64,000 nucleotides of DNA from the NCBI RefSeq assembly GCF_001648475.1, contig NZ_LXSQ01000021.1:1-64000 (forward strand), written 5' to 3'. A program made the position numbers and the translations under genes. The notes under the pieces were generated by a model that had not been told where the DNA came from, did not search any database, and saw only the letters and a list, made by a program, of their open reading frames with translations. Source of the DNA: Eikenella halliae (lineage in GTDB: Bacteria > Pseudomonadota > Gammaproteobacteria > Burkholderiales > Neisseriaceae). Position 1 is the first letter of the stretch. Each line of letters starts with the position of its first letter. Below, piece by piece: positions 57,222-64,000 of this stretch.

Positions 57222-57713
57222 TTATACGATTTCGGCTTTGGTGATGACTACGGGCTCAACCGGCACGTCGTCGTGGTAGCCGTGGCGTTTGGTGGCCACG
57301 CCTTCGATGGCGTCAACGACATCTTGGCCTTCCACCACTTTGCCGAATACGGCGTAGCCCCAGCCGTGCAGGCTTGGGGAGGTGTGGTTGAGGAAGTCGT
57401 TGTCTTTGGTGTTGATGAAGAATTGGGAGGAGGCGCTGTGCGGGGCTTGGGTGCGCGCCATGGCGAGGGTGTATTTGTTGTTTTTCAGGCCGTTTTGGGC
57501 TTCGTTTTTAATCGGGGCGCGGGTGGGCTTTTCCTGCATGTTTTCGTCCATGCCGCCGCCTTGAATCATGAAGCCTTTGATCACGCGGTGGAAAATAAGG
57601 CCGTCGTAGAAGCCGTCTTTCACGTATTGTTCGAAGTTGGCGGCGGTTTCGGGGGCTTTTTCGTGGTCGAGTTCGATGCCGATGGTGCCGAAGTTGGTGT
57701 GGAGTTTGATCAT
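57222..57713 (-). CDS. ppiB: Cytoplasmic cyclophilin-type peptidyl-prolyl isomerase
   Basis: 163 residues, no signal peptide. FGTIGIELDHEKAPETAANFEQYVKDGFYDGLIFHRVIKGFMIQGG in pieces gives the standard cyclophilin start; catalytic Arg in FHRVI, the QFFIN block SSQFFINTKDNDF, and YAVFGKVVEGQDVVDAIEG follow. The TATKRHGYHDDVP-like end fits bacterial PpiB. AGGATA ribosome-binding site. Near ppiA and yceI but with its own spacer. Confidence 0.95.
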   Translation of the reverse strand: MIKLHTNFGTIGIELDHEKAPETAANFEQYVKDGFYDGLIFHRVIKGFMIQGGGMDENMQEKPTRAPIKNEAQNGLKNNKYTLAMARTQAPHSASSQFFINTKDNDFLNHTSPSLHGWGYAVFGKVVEGQDVVDAIEGVATKRHGYHDDVPVEPVVITKAEIV

Positions 57714-57749
57714 GTTTATTATCCTGTAATGGGGTTGGGGAAAGGGAAG

Positions 57750-57791
57750 AGGCTACCTGAAAAACGGTTTTGGGATTTCAGGTAGCCTTTT
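57750..57791 (-). terminator. Uptake-sequence hairpin after yceI
   Basis: AGGCTACCTGAA (57750-57761) and complement (57777-57788), 9 bases past the yceI stop. Confidence 0.75.
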
Positions 57792-57799
57792 ATGCGGAG

Positions 57800-58360
57800 T
57801 TATTGTTTAACGGCTTCGATTTGGATGTTCAGCTTCACTTGGTTGCTGATCACGCCTTGCAGGAAGTTCATGCCCCACTTGCTGCGGTCGATGGTGGTGC
57901 TGAAATCGCCGCCACATACTTGGGCGTTGACGCGCTGGCTGTGGTAGCAGTTGAAGCGGTCGGCGTTGAGGTGCACGGGGTGGGTTTGGCCGAGCAGGGT
58001 AAGGCGGCCGTCCACGCTGGCGAGTTTGCCGTTGCGGAAGTTGAAGCGGGTGGATTCAAAGCGCATGCTGGGATATTGGGCGGCATTGAATAGATCGGCG
58101 GAGGCGAGGTGGTGGTCGAACTGTTCGTTGCCGCTACGCAAGTTGGCCACGGGGATGTCGATTTTCACGCTGCCGGTTTTGGCCTGCGGGTTGTATTCCA
58201 CAGTGCCGGAGAGGTTGTAGAAGCCACCGGTGTTGGTGCTGGTGTTGAAGTGGTCGATGGCGAAACGGGCGTTGGCGTGGTGGCTGTCGATTTTATAGGT
58301 ATCGGCCTGGGCGCTGCCGAAGGCGGCGGCAAGAATGGCGAGGGCAAGGGCTTTTTTCAT
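57800..58360 (-). CDS. yceI: YceI-family periplasmic protein
   Basis: 186 residues. MKKALALAILAAAFGSAQA is a signal peptide. The lipocalin-like YceI barrel is clear from DTYKIDSHHANARFAIDHFNTS, the GSVKIDIPVANLRSGNEQFDHHL region and FESTRFNFRNGKLASVDGRL. Members bind polyisoprenoids and are induced by base stress. AGGAG ribosome-binding site. Follows ppiA by 26 bases on the same strand, a likely two-gene transcript. Confidence 0.94.
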   Translation of the reverse strand: MKKALALAILAAAFGSAQADTYKIDSHHANARFAIDHFNTSTNTGGFYNLSGTVEYNPQAKTGSVKIDIPVANLRSGNEQFDHHLASADLFNAAQYPSMRFESTRFNFRNGKLASVDGRLTLLGQTHPVHLNADRFNCYHSQRVNAQVCGGDFSTTIDRSKWGMNFLQGVISNQVKLNIQIEAVKQ

Positions 58361-58386
58361 ACGGTCACACTCCTAATACGTTGGGA

Positions 58387-58962
58387 TTATTGCGAAAGAA
58401 CCCGCACTTGGCGGATAACGATGGGCGTGCGCGGCACGTCTTGATACATATCCACGGTGCCGGTGGGAATACCGGCGATTTTGTCCACCACTTCCTGCCC
58501 GGCGGTTACTTTACCGAACACGGCATAGCCGTAGCCGCGTGCGGTGGGGGCGGTGTGGTTGAGGAATTCGTTGTCTTTCAAGTTGATGAAAAACTGGCTG
58601 GTGGCAGAGTGCGGCTGAGCCGTGCGCGCCATGGCGATGGTGTAGCGGTTGTTTTTCAGTCCGTTGGCGGCTTCGTTATCGAGGGCGCGGCGGATGGGGG
58701 CTTTTTCGGCCATTGGGGCGGTGAGGCCGCCTCCTTGGATCATGAAGCCGGGAATCACGCGGTGGAAGATGGTGCCGTTGTAAAAGCCGCTGCGGGCGTA
58801 GGCGAGGAAGTTTTCCACGGTTTTCGGTGCACGGGTTTCATCCAGAGAAAGCTCAATATTGCCTTGGCTGGTTTCAAGCAACACGCGGGTTTCGGCATGG
58901 GCGGCGAGGGCGGAGCAGCCGAGTGCGGCGGCTAGGATGAGTGTGCGGAACGGTTTGTTCAT
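58387..58962 (-). CDS. ppiA: Periplasmic cyclophilin-type peptidyl-prolyl isomerase
   Basis: 191 residues from MNKPFRTLILAAALGCSALAAHA, a signal peptide; an in-frame start 40 codons upstream crosses an uptake sequence and is rejected. The cyclophilin body follows: GNIELSLDETRAPKTVENF, FHRVIPGFMIQGGG, ATSQFFINLKDNEF and YAVFGKVTAGQEVVDKIAG. Assists folding in the periplasm. Close to its cytoplasmic paralogue ppiB, with yceI between. Confidence 0.95.
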   Translation of the reverse strand: MNKPFRTLILAAALGCSALAAHAETRVLLETSQGNIELSLDETRAPKTVENFLAYARSGFYNGTIFHRVIPGFMIQGGGLTAPMAEKAPIRRALDNEAANGLKNNRYTIAMARTAQPHSATSQFFINLKDNEFLNHTAPTARGYGYAVFGKVTAGQEVVDKIAGIPTGTVDMYQDVPRTPIVIRQVRVLSQ

Positions 58963-59237
58963 GATATTGGTTAAGATGTGGAAATGAATAAGGGCGTTAG
59001 GGTAAAGGCTACCTGAAAATTTTGCAAGCACGGCTAAAGCACTTCTGCCTGCTGCGTCAGCAGGCGTTGCGGTATTGCTCATGCTGTTTGCAACTCCTCA
59101 CCCGGCAAGAAGAAAGAACGGCTTCCGCTGCCATAGATGCCTGGCTATGGTGAGGAGGGTTGTTTTAAATACAGAAAGCATTGATTGTGTTAAAATCGCC
59201 CGCTTTTTACATTCTAATTTTCCGCAAAGGCACACCC

Positions 59238-60863
59238 ATGATTTCCACTTCCGGCATCACCATGCAGTTCGGCGCGAAGCCGCTGTTTGAAAACGTATCC
59301 GTCAAATTCGGCGAAGGCAACCGCTACGGCTTGATCGGCGCGAACGGTTCGGGTAAATCTACCTTTATGAAGATTTTGGGCGGCGATTTGGAGCAGACCA
59401 GCGGCGAAGTGGCGATTGAACACGGCGTGCGCTTGGGCAAGCTGCGCCAAGACCAGTTTGCCTACGAAGAGATGCGAGTGCTGGACGTGGTGATGATGGG
59501 GCACACCGAAATGTGGGCGGCGATGACCGAACGCGACGCGATTTACGCCAATCCCGAAGCCACCGAAGAAGACTATATGCACGCCGCCGAACTGGAAGCC
59601 AAGTTCGCCGAATACGACGGCTACACCGCCGAAGCGCGTGCCGCCGAATTATTGAGCGGCGTAGGCATTGCCGAAGAACTGCACAACGCCACCATGGCGG
59701 AAGTCGCGCCCGGCTTCAAACTGCGCGTGCTGCTGGCGCAAGCCCTGTTTTCCAAACCCGACGTGCTGCTGTTGGACGAGCCGACCAATAACTTGGACAT
59801 CAATACCATCCGCTGGCTGGAAGGCGTGCTGAACCAATACGACAGCACCATGATTATCATCTCGCACGACCGCCACTTTCTCAACGAAGTCTGCACCCAC
59901 ATGGCGGATTTGGACTATAACACCATCACGGTTTACCCCGGCAATTACGACGACTACATGCTCGCTTCCGCCCAATCCCGTGAGCGCGCGCTGAAAGACA
60001 ACGCCAAAGCCAAAGAAAAATTGCAGGAACTGCAAGAATTTGTGGCGCGGTTCAGTGCCAACAAATCCAAAGCCCGCCAAGCCACCAGCCGTCTGAAACA
60101 GGCCGACAAAATCAAAGCCGAAATGGTCGAAGTGAAGCCCTCCACCCGCCAAAACCCGTATATCCGCTTTGAAACCGACGAGAAAAACAAGCTGCACCGC
60201 CAAGCCGTGGAAGTGGAAAATTTGGCCAAATCGTTCGACAAAACCCTGTTTGAAAAGCTGTCTTACATTCTGGAAGCAGGGCAACGCCTTGCCATCATCG
60301 GCCCGAACGGCGCGGGCAAATCCACCCTGCTGAAACTTCTGGCCGGCGCGTTTGACGAAAAACTTTCCGATGTCAAACCCGATGCAGGCTGCATCAAATG
60401 GGCGGAAAAAGCCACCATCGGCTACTACCCGCAAGACCACGAAAACGACTTCGACGTGGACATGGACTTGACCGAATGGATGCGCCAATGGGGGCAGGAA
60501 GGCGACGACGAACAAGTGATTCGCGGCACACTCGGCCGCCTGCTGTTCGGCAGCAACGACGTGGTGAAAAAAGTGAAAGTGCTCTCCGGCGGCGAAAAAG
60601 GCCGCATGCTCTATGGCAAACTGCTGCTGCTGCGTCCCAACGTGCTGATTATGGACGAACCGACCAACCACATGGACATGGAAAGCATCGAATCGCTGAA
60701 CATGGCGCTGGAAAAATACAAAGGCACGCTGATTTTCGTGTCGCACGACCGGCAGTTCGTGTCTTCTCTTGCCACGCAGATTATCGAGCTGGATGGCAAA
60801 GGCGGATATGAATATTATCTGGGCGATTACGAGAGCTATCTGGCGAAAAAAGGGATTGAGTAA
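59238..60863 (+). CDS. ABC-F family ATPase (YbiT-type)
   Basis: 541 residues from MISTSGITMQFG; a TTG/ATG frame 19 codons upstream adds no family sequence. Two ABC domains without membrane segments: Walker A GANGSGKST and GPNGAGKST, signatures (AEVAPGFKLRVLLA, VLSGGEKGRMLYG), Walker B VLLLDEPTNNLD and VLIMDEPTNHMD, and a charged linker between. ABC-F proteins act on stalled or initiating ribosomes. The gene contains the 10-base Neisseria uptake core GCCGTCTGAA at 60088-60097 in frame, and the flanks carry non-Eikenella uptake dialects, so it may be imported. Confidence 0.93.
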   Translation: MISTSGITMQFGAKPLFENVSVKFGEGNRYGLIGANGSGKSTFMKILGGDLEQTSGEVAIEHGVRLGKLRQDQFAYEEMRVLDVVMMGHTEMWAAMTERDAIYANPEATEEDYMHAAELEAKFAEYDGYTAEARAAELLSGVGIAEELHNATMAEVAPGFKLRVLLAQALFSKPDVLLLDEPTNNLDINTIRWLEGVLNQYDSTMIIISHDRHFLNEVCTHMADLDYNTITVYPGNYDDYMLASAQSRERALKDNAKAKEKLQELQEFVARFSANKSKARQATSRLKQADKIKAEMVEVKPSTRQNPYIRFETDEKNKLHRQAVEVENLAKSFDKTLFEKLSYILEAGQRLAIIGPNGAGKSTLLKLLAGAFDEKLSDVKPDAGCIKWAEKATIGYYPQDHENDFDVDMDLTEWMRQWGQEGDDEQVIRGTLGRLLFGSNDVVKKVKVLSGGEKGRMLYGKLLLLRPNVLIMDEPTNHMDMESIESLNMALEKYKGTLIFVSHDRQFVSSLATQIIELDGKGGYEYYLGDYESYLAKKGIE

Positions 60864-60868
60864 GACAA

Positions 60869-60905
60869 GTGCAGGCTGCCTGAAAAAAGCAGCCTGCACT
60901 TTTTC
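60869..60905 (+). terminator. Terminator of the ABC-F gene built from foreign uptake dialects
   Basis: GTGCAGGCTGC and GCAGCCTGCAC form the stem and TTTTT follows. It contains AGGCTGCCTGAA (60873-60884) and AAGCAGCCTGCA (60887-60898), not the local 12-mer. Confidence 0.85.
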
Positions 60906-60909
60906 AAAA

Positions 60910-61015
60910 TATAGTCGATTAAAATTGCAATGATACGGCGTTGGCTCGCCTTGACGTACTATCTGTACGCCTTGCGGCTCGCCGCCTTGTCTCATTTTTA
61001 TTTTAATCGACTATA
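60910..61015 (+). mobile_element. Correia-like element 11 (106 bp), divergent subtype
   Basis: Termini TATAGTCGATTAAAAT and ATTTTAATCGACTATA differ from all other copies (CGATT instead of GAATT or GGATT), with core ACGGCGTTGGCTCGCCTTG and GCGGCTCGCCGCCTTGTC. It ends one base before the first possible start of the next gene. Confidence 0.88.
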
Positions 61016-61031
61016 AATGGAGATTGATTGG

Positions 61032-61814
61032 ATGACATATTTGGAATACCGCGATGAACAATCCGAAAAATTCTGGCAAATCGATATAGACGGCAACAGC
61101 CACACGGTTACTTTCGGGCGCATCGGCACGAAAGGGCAGAGCAAAACCAAAATCTTTGCCAGCACGGAAGAATGCGAAAAAGATGCCGCCAAACTCATCC
61201 AATCCAAAAAAGCCAAAGGCTATGCCGCGCCGGGTGAAACACCGCAGCCCAAAGCCCCTGCCGAAAGCCTGCTGCAACAACGCTTTGCCTTGTCAGACGA
61301 ATATGACGGCTTGGTTGCCGAAACAACGCTTTGGGGCAACGCCGTCCCCGTCGTGTTGGATGCCGACGAATTATTAGATGAATACGACGGCGACGAAGAC
61401 GCGCTTTACGACCCCGCCGCCGTGGAAAAACTATTCAAAAACAAAATCCCGTATAAAAAGATTGAAGCGGTGCTGAAATGGATTGAAAAGAACCGCAAAA
61501 AGATGATTGATTTCGCACTGGATTACGAAAATTTTGTCGATGTGTTCAACGATTGGGCCGCACAAGAAATCGCACAAAAAGGCAAAGCCGTCCTGTATGA
61601 CGGCACGGTTTTGACTGCCGAAACGGACAGGCAGGCCGTCATCAACAGCATCCGCCTATCCGGCATATCCCTATGGGTGGATTTTGACGACAAAACCGTC
61701 AGCGATTTCAGTATCGATTTATCCACCGAACAGCCCGATTATTTCGGTGGCCACACGCTCACCATCGAAGTGGACGAGGACAAAGAAATGTCCTTCGGCG
61801 GTATGAACGGATAA
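61032..61814 (+). CDS. WGR and DUF2262 domain protein
   Basis: 260 residues from MTYLEYRDEQSEKFW, because GGAG is 9 bases upstream; an ATG five codons earlier touches the Correia-like element. WGR domain at about 1-60: KFWQIDIDGNSHTVTFGRIGTKGQ. Middle acidic linker (DEYDGDEDALYD). C-terminal DUF2262-like part from about 150: DFALDYENFVDVFNDWAAQE, SIRLSGISLWVDFDDKT and HTLTIEVDEDKE. WGR domains occur in nucleic-acid-linked proteins and DUF2262 in toxin-immunity neighbourhoods, but nothing adjacent fits a toxin. Confidence 0.85.
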   Translation: MTYLEYRDEQSEKFWQIDIDGNSHTVTFGRIGTKGQSKTKIFASTEECEKDAAKLIQSKKAKGYAAPGETPQPKAPAESLLQQRFALSDEYDGLVAETTLWGNAVPVVLDADELLDEYDGDEDALYDPAAVEKLFKNKIPYKKIEAVLKWIEKNRKKMIDFALDYENFVDVFNDWAAQEIAQKGKAVLYDGTVLTAETDRQAVINSIRLSGISLWVDFDDKTVSDFSIDLSTEQPDYFGGHTLTIEVDEDKEMSFGGMNG

Positions 61815-61831
61815 GGCGGTAACGATATTTG

Positions 61832-61871
61832 AGGCTACCTGAAAATCGGCAAAGTGGTTTTCAGGTAGCCT
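61832..61871. terminator. Hairpin with Eikenella-type uptake arms
   Basis: AGGCTACCTGAA (61832-61843) and complement (61860-61871); loop AAATCGGCAAAGTGGT-like. It is a near-twin of the hairpin at 62427-62466. Confidence 0.75.
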
Positions 61872-61904
61872 ATTGGTTAATCAGTTAAAAAAGAAAGGGA
61901 AAGT

Positions 61905-62399
61905 ATGTTCACACTCAACGGATTCGGCACCATGTTTATCGGCGAGTGCGATTACGAGCCGGACGGCACTTACGTGACCACGGCGTGGATTGTGGCTTTA
62001 TGGATACCGCTGATTCCGCTGTATAGCGCGCGGGTTTTGTCGGTGGAGCCGACCATGCTCTCCGGCACGAATTATCAAATCATCAAGCAGCCGGTGCATT
62101 GGGGGCAGGCTCGGCGGATATGGGCGTACACGCTCGGCATACCCGCGCTGCTTGCCTTGTTTGTTTGGATGGTGGACGTGTTGGATTCATTATCGCCGCT
62201 GGCGGGGCAAATCTCATTTTGGCTGGCGGTGGGCGCGATGTTTGCCTACGCCCTTTTGCCGTTTTTCCTGCGTTACCGAGCCTGCAAGGCAATCGGTTTG
62301 CGCTACAAAGAGCTGAAAGTCTCACCGATTACTTGGCTGGCAATCGTGTTGCTGTTGCTTGCCATCGGTTATGTGGCGTTTTTTGGAAACCAACTATAG
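61905..62399 (+). CDS. Integral membrane protein of unknown function
   Basis: 164 residues with four hydrophobic segments: TAWIVALWIPLIPLYSARV, YTLGIPALLALFVWMVDVL, ISFWLAVGAMFAYALLPFF and ITWLAIVLLLLAIGYVAFF. The N-terminus FTLNGFGTMFIGECDYEPDGTYVTTAWIV has a small extramembrane motif with one cysteine. No family recognised beyond small conserved membrane proteins. AAGGGAAAG ribosome-binding site. It is flanked by near-identical hairpins. Confidence 0.72.
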   Translation: MFTLNGFGTMFIGECDYEPDGTYVTTAWIVALWIPLIPLYSARVLSVEPTMLSGTNYQIIKQPVHWGQARRIWAYTLGIPALLALFVWMVDVLDSLSPLAGQISFWLAVGAMFAYALLPFFLRYRACKAIGLRYKELKVSPITWLAIVLLLLAIGYVAFFGNQL

Positions 62400-62426
62400 C
62401 GAAGGCCTGGAATCGGCTCAATCTTG

Positions 62427-62468
62427 AGGCTGCCTGAAAATCGGTAAAGCGGTTTTCAGGCAGCCTTT
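62427..62468. terminator. Hairpin with Simonsiella-type uptake arms
   Basis: AGGCTGCCTGAA (62427-62438) and TTCAGGCAGCCT (62455-62466), loop nearly identical to that at 61832-61871. Ends the rarD gene on the minus strand within its last codons' neighbourhood. Confidence 0.75.
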
Positions 62469-63355
62469 GTTTTACGTGCGCCCCACACAAACAGCGCCAC
62501 GCCCGCCCATACCCACAGATAACCGGCAAATTGCATACGGCTGAACGGCTCGTGGAAGGCGGTGAGGCCGAGTAGGAATTGCAGGCTGGGCGAAAGGTAT
62601 TGCAATATGCCGATGGTGGTGAGGCGGATGCGTTGCGCGGCGGCGGCAAACAGCAGCAGCGGAATCATGGTGGCGGCACCGCTGCCAATCACAATGGCCA
62701 AGGGCAGGGGTGGCAGTTGGGCGAAAACCAGGCTGCCGTGTCGATAGTGCCAGCTCAGATACAGGAGGGCAAAGGGCAGCAGCATCAGGGTTTCCAGCGT
62801 GAAGCCGGGTAGGGCGGGAAGCGGAGCGAGTTTGCGCAATAGGCCGTATATGCTCCAGCTCACGCCGATGCCCAGTGCAATCCAAGGCATCTGCCCGCCC
62901 CATGCGGAAAGCCACACCACGCCTACGATGGCTAAAAGAATCGCGCCGATTTGCAGCGGGCGCAGGGCTTCGCGCAGAAACAGGCGGCCGCAGAAGATGC
63001 TGGCGAGGGGTGCGATGAAGTAGCCCAGGCTGGCTTGCAATACCTGCCGTTGGGTGATGGCGGCCAAATAGAGCAGCCAGTTTGCCGCCAATAGGGTGGA
63101 ACAGAGGGCGAAGGCGGTAAGGGTTTGGCGGCTTTTGATGGCTTGTGCGAGCAGGGTGCGGGCGGAAGGCGAGCAGGCTACCGCACCGATGGCGAGCAGC
63201 GATGCCCATACGATGCGGTGTGCCATCAGTTGACCGGCGCCGATGGGCTGGCCGACCAGGGGCAGCCAGTAGAGTGGGAAAAAGCCCCAAATCAGATAAC
63301 AGCCGATAACACAGTAGAGGCCGCGGCGGTATTCGGTGGAGTGGGTGGTATTCAT
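62456..63355 (-). CDS. rarD: RarD-family permease (EamA transporter)
   Basis: 299 residues from MNTTHSTEYRRGLYCVIG; the open frame extends 45 codons upstream through an uptake sequence, which is rejected. Ten predicted helices in two EamA halves. CYLIWGFFPLYWLPL, AHRIVWASLLAIGAVA, VLQASLGYFIAPLASIFCGRLFLRE and LQYLSPSLQFLLGLTAFHEP are family-typical; related to chloramphenicol-sensitive RarD and amino-acid or metabolite exporters. The stop lies inside the Simonsiella-type hairpin. Confidence 0.93.
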   Translation of the reverse strand: MNTTHSTEYRRGLYCVIGCYLIWGFFPLYWLPLVGQPIGAGQLMAHRIVWASLLAIGAVACSPSARTLLAQAIKSRQTLTAFALCSTLLAANWLLYLAAITQRQVLQASLGYFIAPLASIFCGRLFLREALRPLQIGAILLAIVGVVWLSAWGGQMPWIALGIGVSWSIYGLLRKLAPLPALPGFTLETLMLLPFALLYLSWHYRHGSLVFAQLPPLPLAIVIGSGAATMIPLLLFAAAAQRIRLTTIGILQYLSPSLQFLLGLTAFHEPFSRMQFAGYLWVWAGVALFVWGARKTKAA

Positions 63356-63553
63356 GATGTGTTGGCGGATGGTGTGGAGGCTACCTGAAAGTTTTGGTTT
63401 CAGTGCGGAGAGAGCTAAACATTTGTATTTCCCGATATGGATGCGCTGCGTTGTACGGTTTGTGGCCAAGCCGCCATCTGGTATGGACAATCAGTATTGA
63501 ATGAGAAAACAGAACGCATTGAGATAGCCTGCTTGTTGATATGAAAACGGTAG

Positions 63554-63593
63554 AGGCTACCTGAAAATCCGTCGGGTATTTTTCAGGTAGCCT
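63554..63593 (-). terminator. Uptake-sequence hairpin after pilU
   Basis: AGGCTACCTGAA (63554-63565) and complement (63582-63593), 25 bases past the pilU stop. Confidence 0.75.
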
Positions 63594-63617
63594 CTATCAG
63601 CCTTTGGTTCGGGCTGC

Positions 63618-64000
63618 TTACATCAGGTTCAAATCATTTACGCGTTCGAAGATATGCGTGCTTTCGCGGCCTTCTTCGTAGAGCTTGATGCGCAGGCGCA
63701 AGTCGTTGGCAGATTCGGCCTGGCGCAGGGCTTCGTCGTAGTCGATTTCGCCGTTGATGTAGAGGCGGAACAAGTCTTGGTCGAAGGTTTGCATGCCGTC
63801 GTCTTCGGCGCGTTCCATCAGTTCGCGGGCTTCCAAAAGCTCGTTTTTGAACACGTGGTCCTGCATGGCGGGGGTGTTGATGAGCAGGTCGATGATGGCG
63901 TTTCGGCCTTTGCCGCCTTTTTTCAGCACCAGGCGCTGGCCGATAATGGCCACCAGGTTCAGCGCCAAATCCATCAGAATCTGCTGATGCCGCTCTTCGG
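63618..64000 (-). CDS. pilU: Type IV pilus retraction ATPase PilU, C-terminal part (5' end outside the window)
   Basis: The frame is open to the right edge and ends with TAA at 63618. The visible ~127 residues include RHQQILMDLALNLVAIIGQRLVLK, GKGRNAIIDLLINTPAMQDHVFK, EDDGMQTFDQDLFRLYINGEIDYDEAL and ESANDLRLRIKLYEEG, the C-terminal region of PilU rather than PilT. PilU works with PilT in pilus retraction, twitching and DNA uptake, matching the dense uptake sequences in this genome. The internal ATG at 63974 is not the true start. Confidence 0.92.
   Translation of the reverse strand, partial: EERHQQILMDLALNLVAIIGQRLVLKKGGKGRNAIIDLLINTPAMQDHVFKNELLEARELMERAEDDGMQTFDQDLFRLYINGEIDYDEALRQAESANDLRLRIKLYEEGRESTHIFERVNDLNLM

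Larger units (their letters stand above)
1..64000. repeat. Dispersed DNA uptake sequence AGGCTACCTGAA (single copies)
   Basis: Besides the pairs listed separately, single copies or close variants occur near 774, 2270, 2434, 4198, 5231, 7212, 10042, 13015, 14254, 14278, 14358, 19800, 19907, 20101, 20747, 22915, 23605, 23727, 25711, 25868, 25931, 41548, 41673, 44732, 48635, 49294, 49349, 50340, 50369, 52234, 52363, 55660, 59006 and 63379, plus in-frame copies in lpxK, kdsB, the 21610 gene, rlmH, ispD, hutWX, mnmA, lipB, msrAB and the GT90 gene. Uptake machinery recognises this 12-mer during natural transformation. Confidence 0.9.

Noticed and set aside
59040..59110. Resemblance to the Correia core (GTTGCGGTATTGCTCATGCTGTTTGC)
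   Set aside because: One block only, no terminal repeats or other core blocks.
1..64000. CRISPR array
   Set aside because: The abundant short repeats are uptake sequences, irregularly spaced and in both orientations; no regular repeat-spacer pattern.

Overview
The window is bacterial chromosome from the family Neisseriaceae, most likely the genus Eikenella. The main evidence is the 12-base DNA uptake sequence AGGCTACCTGAA and its complement TTCAGGTAGCCT, present many dozens of times. This is the dialect described for Eikenella corrodens; Neisseria uses a GCCGTCTGAA core. Supporting evidence is a set of roughly 105-bp Correia-like elements with TATAGTG termini, an EF-P with arginine at position 32, a three-domain PilB-type MsrAB, and a high-GC housekeeping gene set. 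No rRNA, CRISPR array, prophage or integrase is visible. One tRNA gene (Thr, CGT) is present.

Layout. 1-425 is the end of an outer-membrane beta-barrel gene. 797-3523 holds trkH and the ribH-nusB pair on the minus strand. 3689-6346 is folA-lpxK-Trm112-kdsB, a folate and lipid A/KDO cluster. 6497-12894 carries a DUF1287 protein, a pseudouridine synthase, glnA, a TehA-type transporter, asparaginase and a DUF6636 protein with a truncated duplicate. 13028-22875 has pheA, murA, a YheT hydrolase, pyrH, dps, a lectin-like lipoprotein, frr-uppS, efp and tRNA-Thr. 23195-28962 has small secreted proteins, htpX, an M23 peptidase and a YihY/BrkB membrane protein. 29157-31492 has rlmH, a candidate Fur-controlled small RNA, dnaQ and ispD. 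31629-35020 holds an AT-rich frameshifted gene and a haem-degradation pair, a ChuY-like reductase and a HutW-HutX fusion. 35308-42969 has fadD, mnmA, der, a 57-residue membrane protein, an L,D-transpeptidase and pncB. 43170-50228 has a MarR regulator with a membrane partner, a flavin reductase, ubiB and ybeD-lipB/lipA. 50539-58962 has msrAB, nagZ, an FKBP lipoprotein, a GT90 glycosyltransferase and ppiA/yceI/ppiB. 59238-62399 is an ABC-F gene and two accessory genes that look foreign. It closes with rarD and the end of pilU.

How it works together. Most genes are envelope building (lpxK, kdsB, murA, uppS, ispD, the transpeptidase, nagZ, the M23 peptidase), translation and RNA modification (efp, frr, rlmH, mnmA, der, nusB, the ABC-F protein), cofactor synthesis (ribH, folA, pncB, lipA/lipB, ubiB) and oxidative or metal stress (dps, msrAB, haem degradation, the sRNA candidate). 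Genes are short transcription units separated by inverted uptake-sequence pairs that probably serve as terminators. The uptake sequence also enters the genes: it supplies the stop codon of four of them and is read in frame in many others. The most unusual items are the Fur-boxed sRNA unit at 29650-29833, the fused haem-degradation gene, uptake-sequence dialect mosaics at 32904-33169 and 60873-62466, and a Correia-like element inserted inside an older copy.
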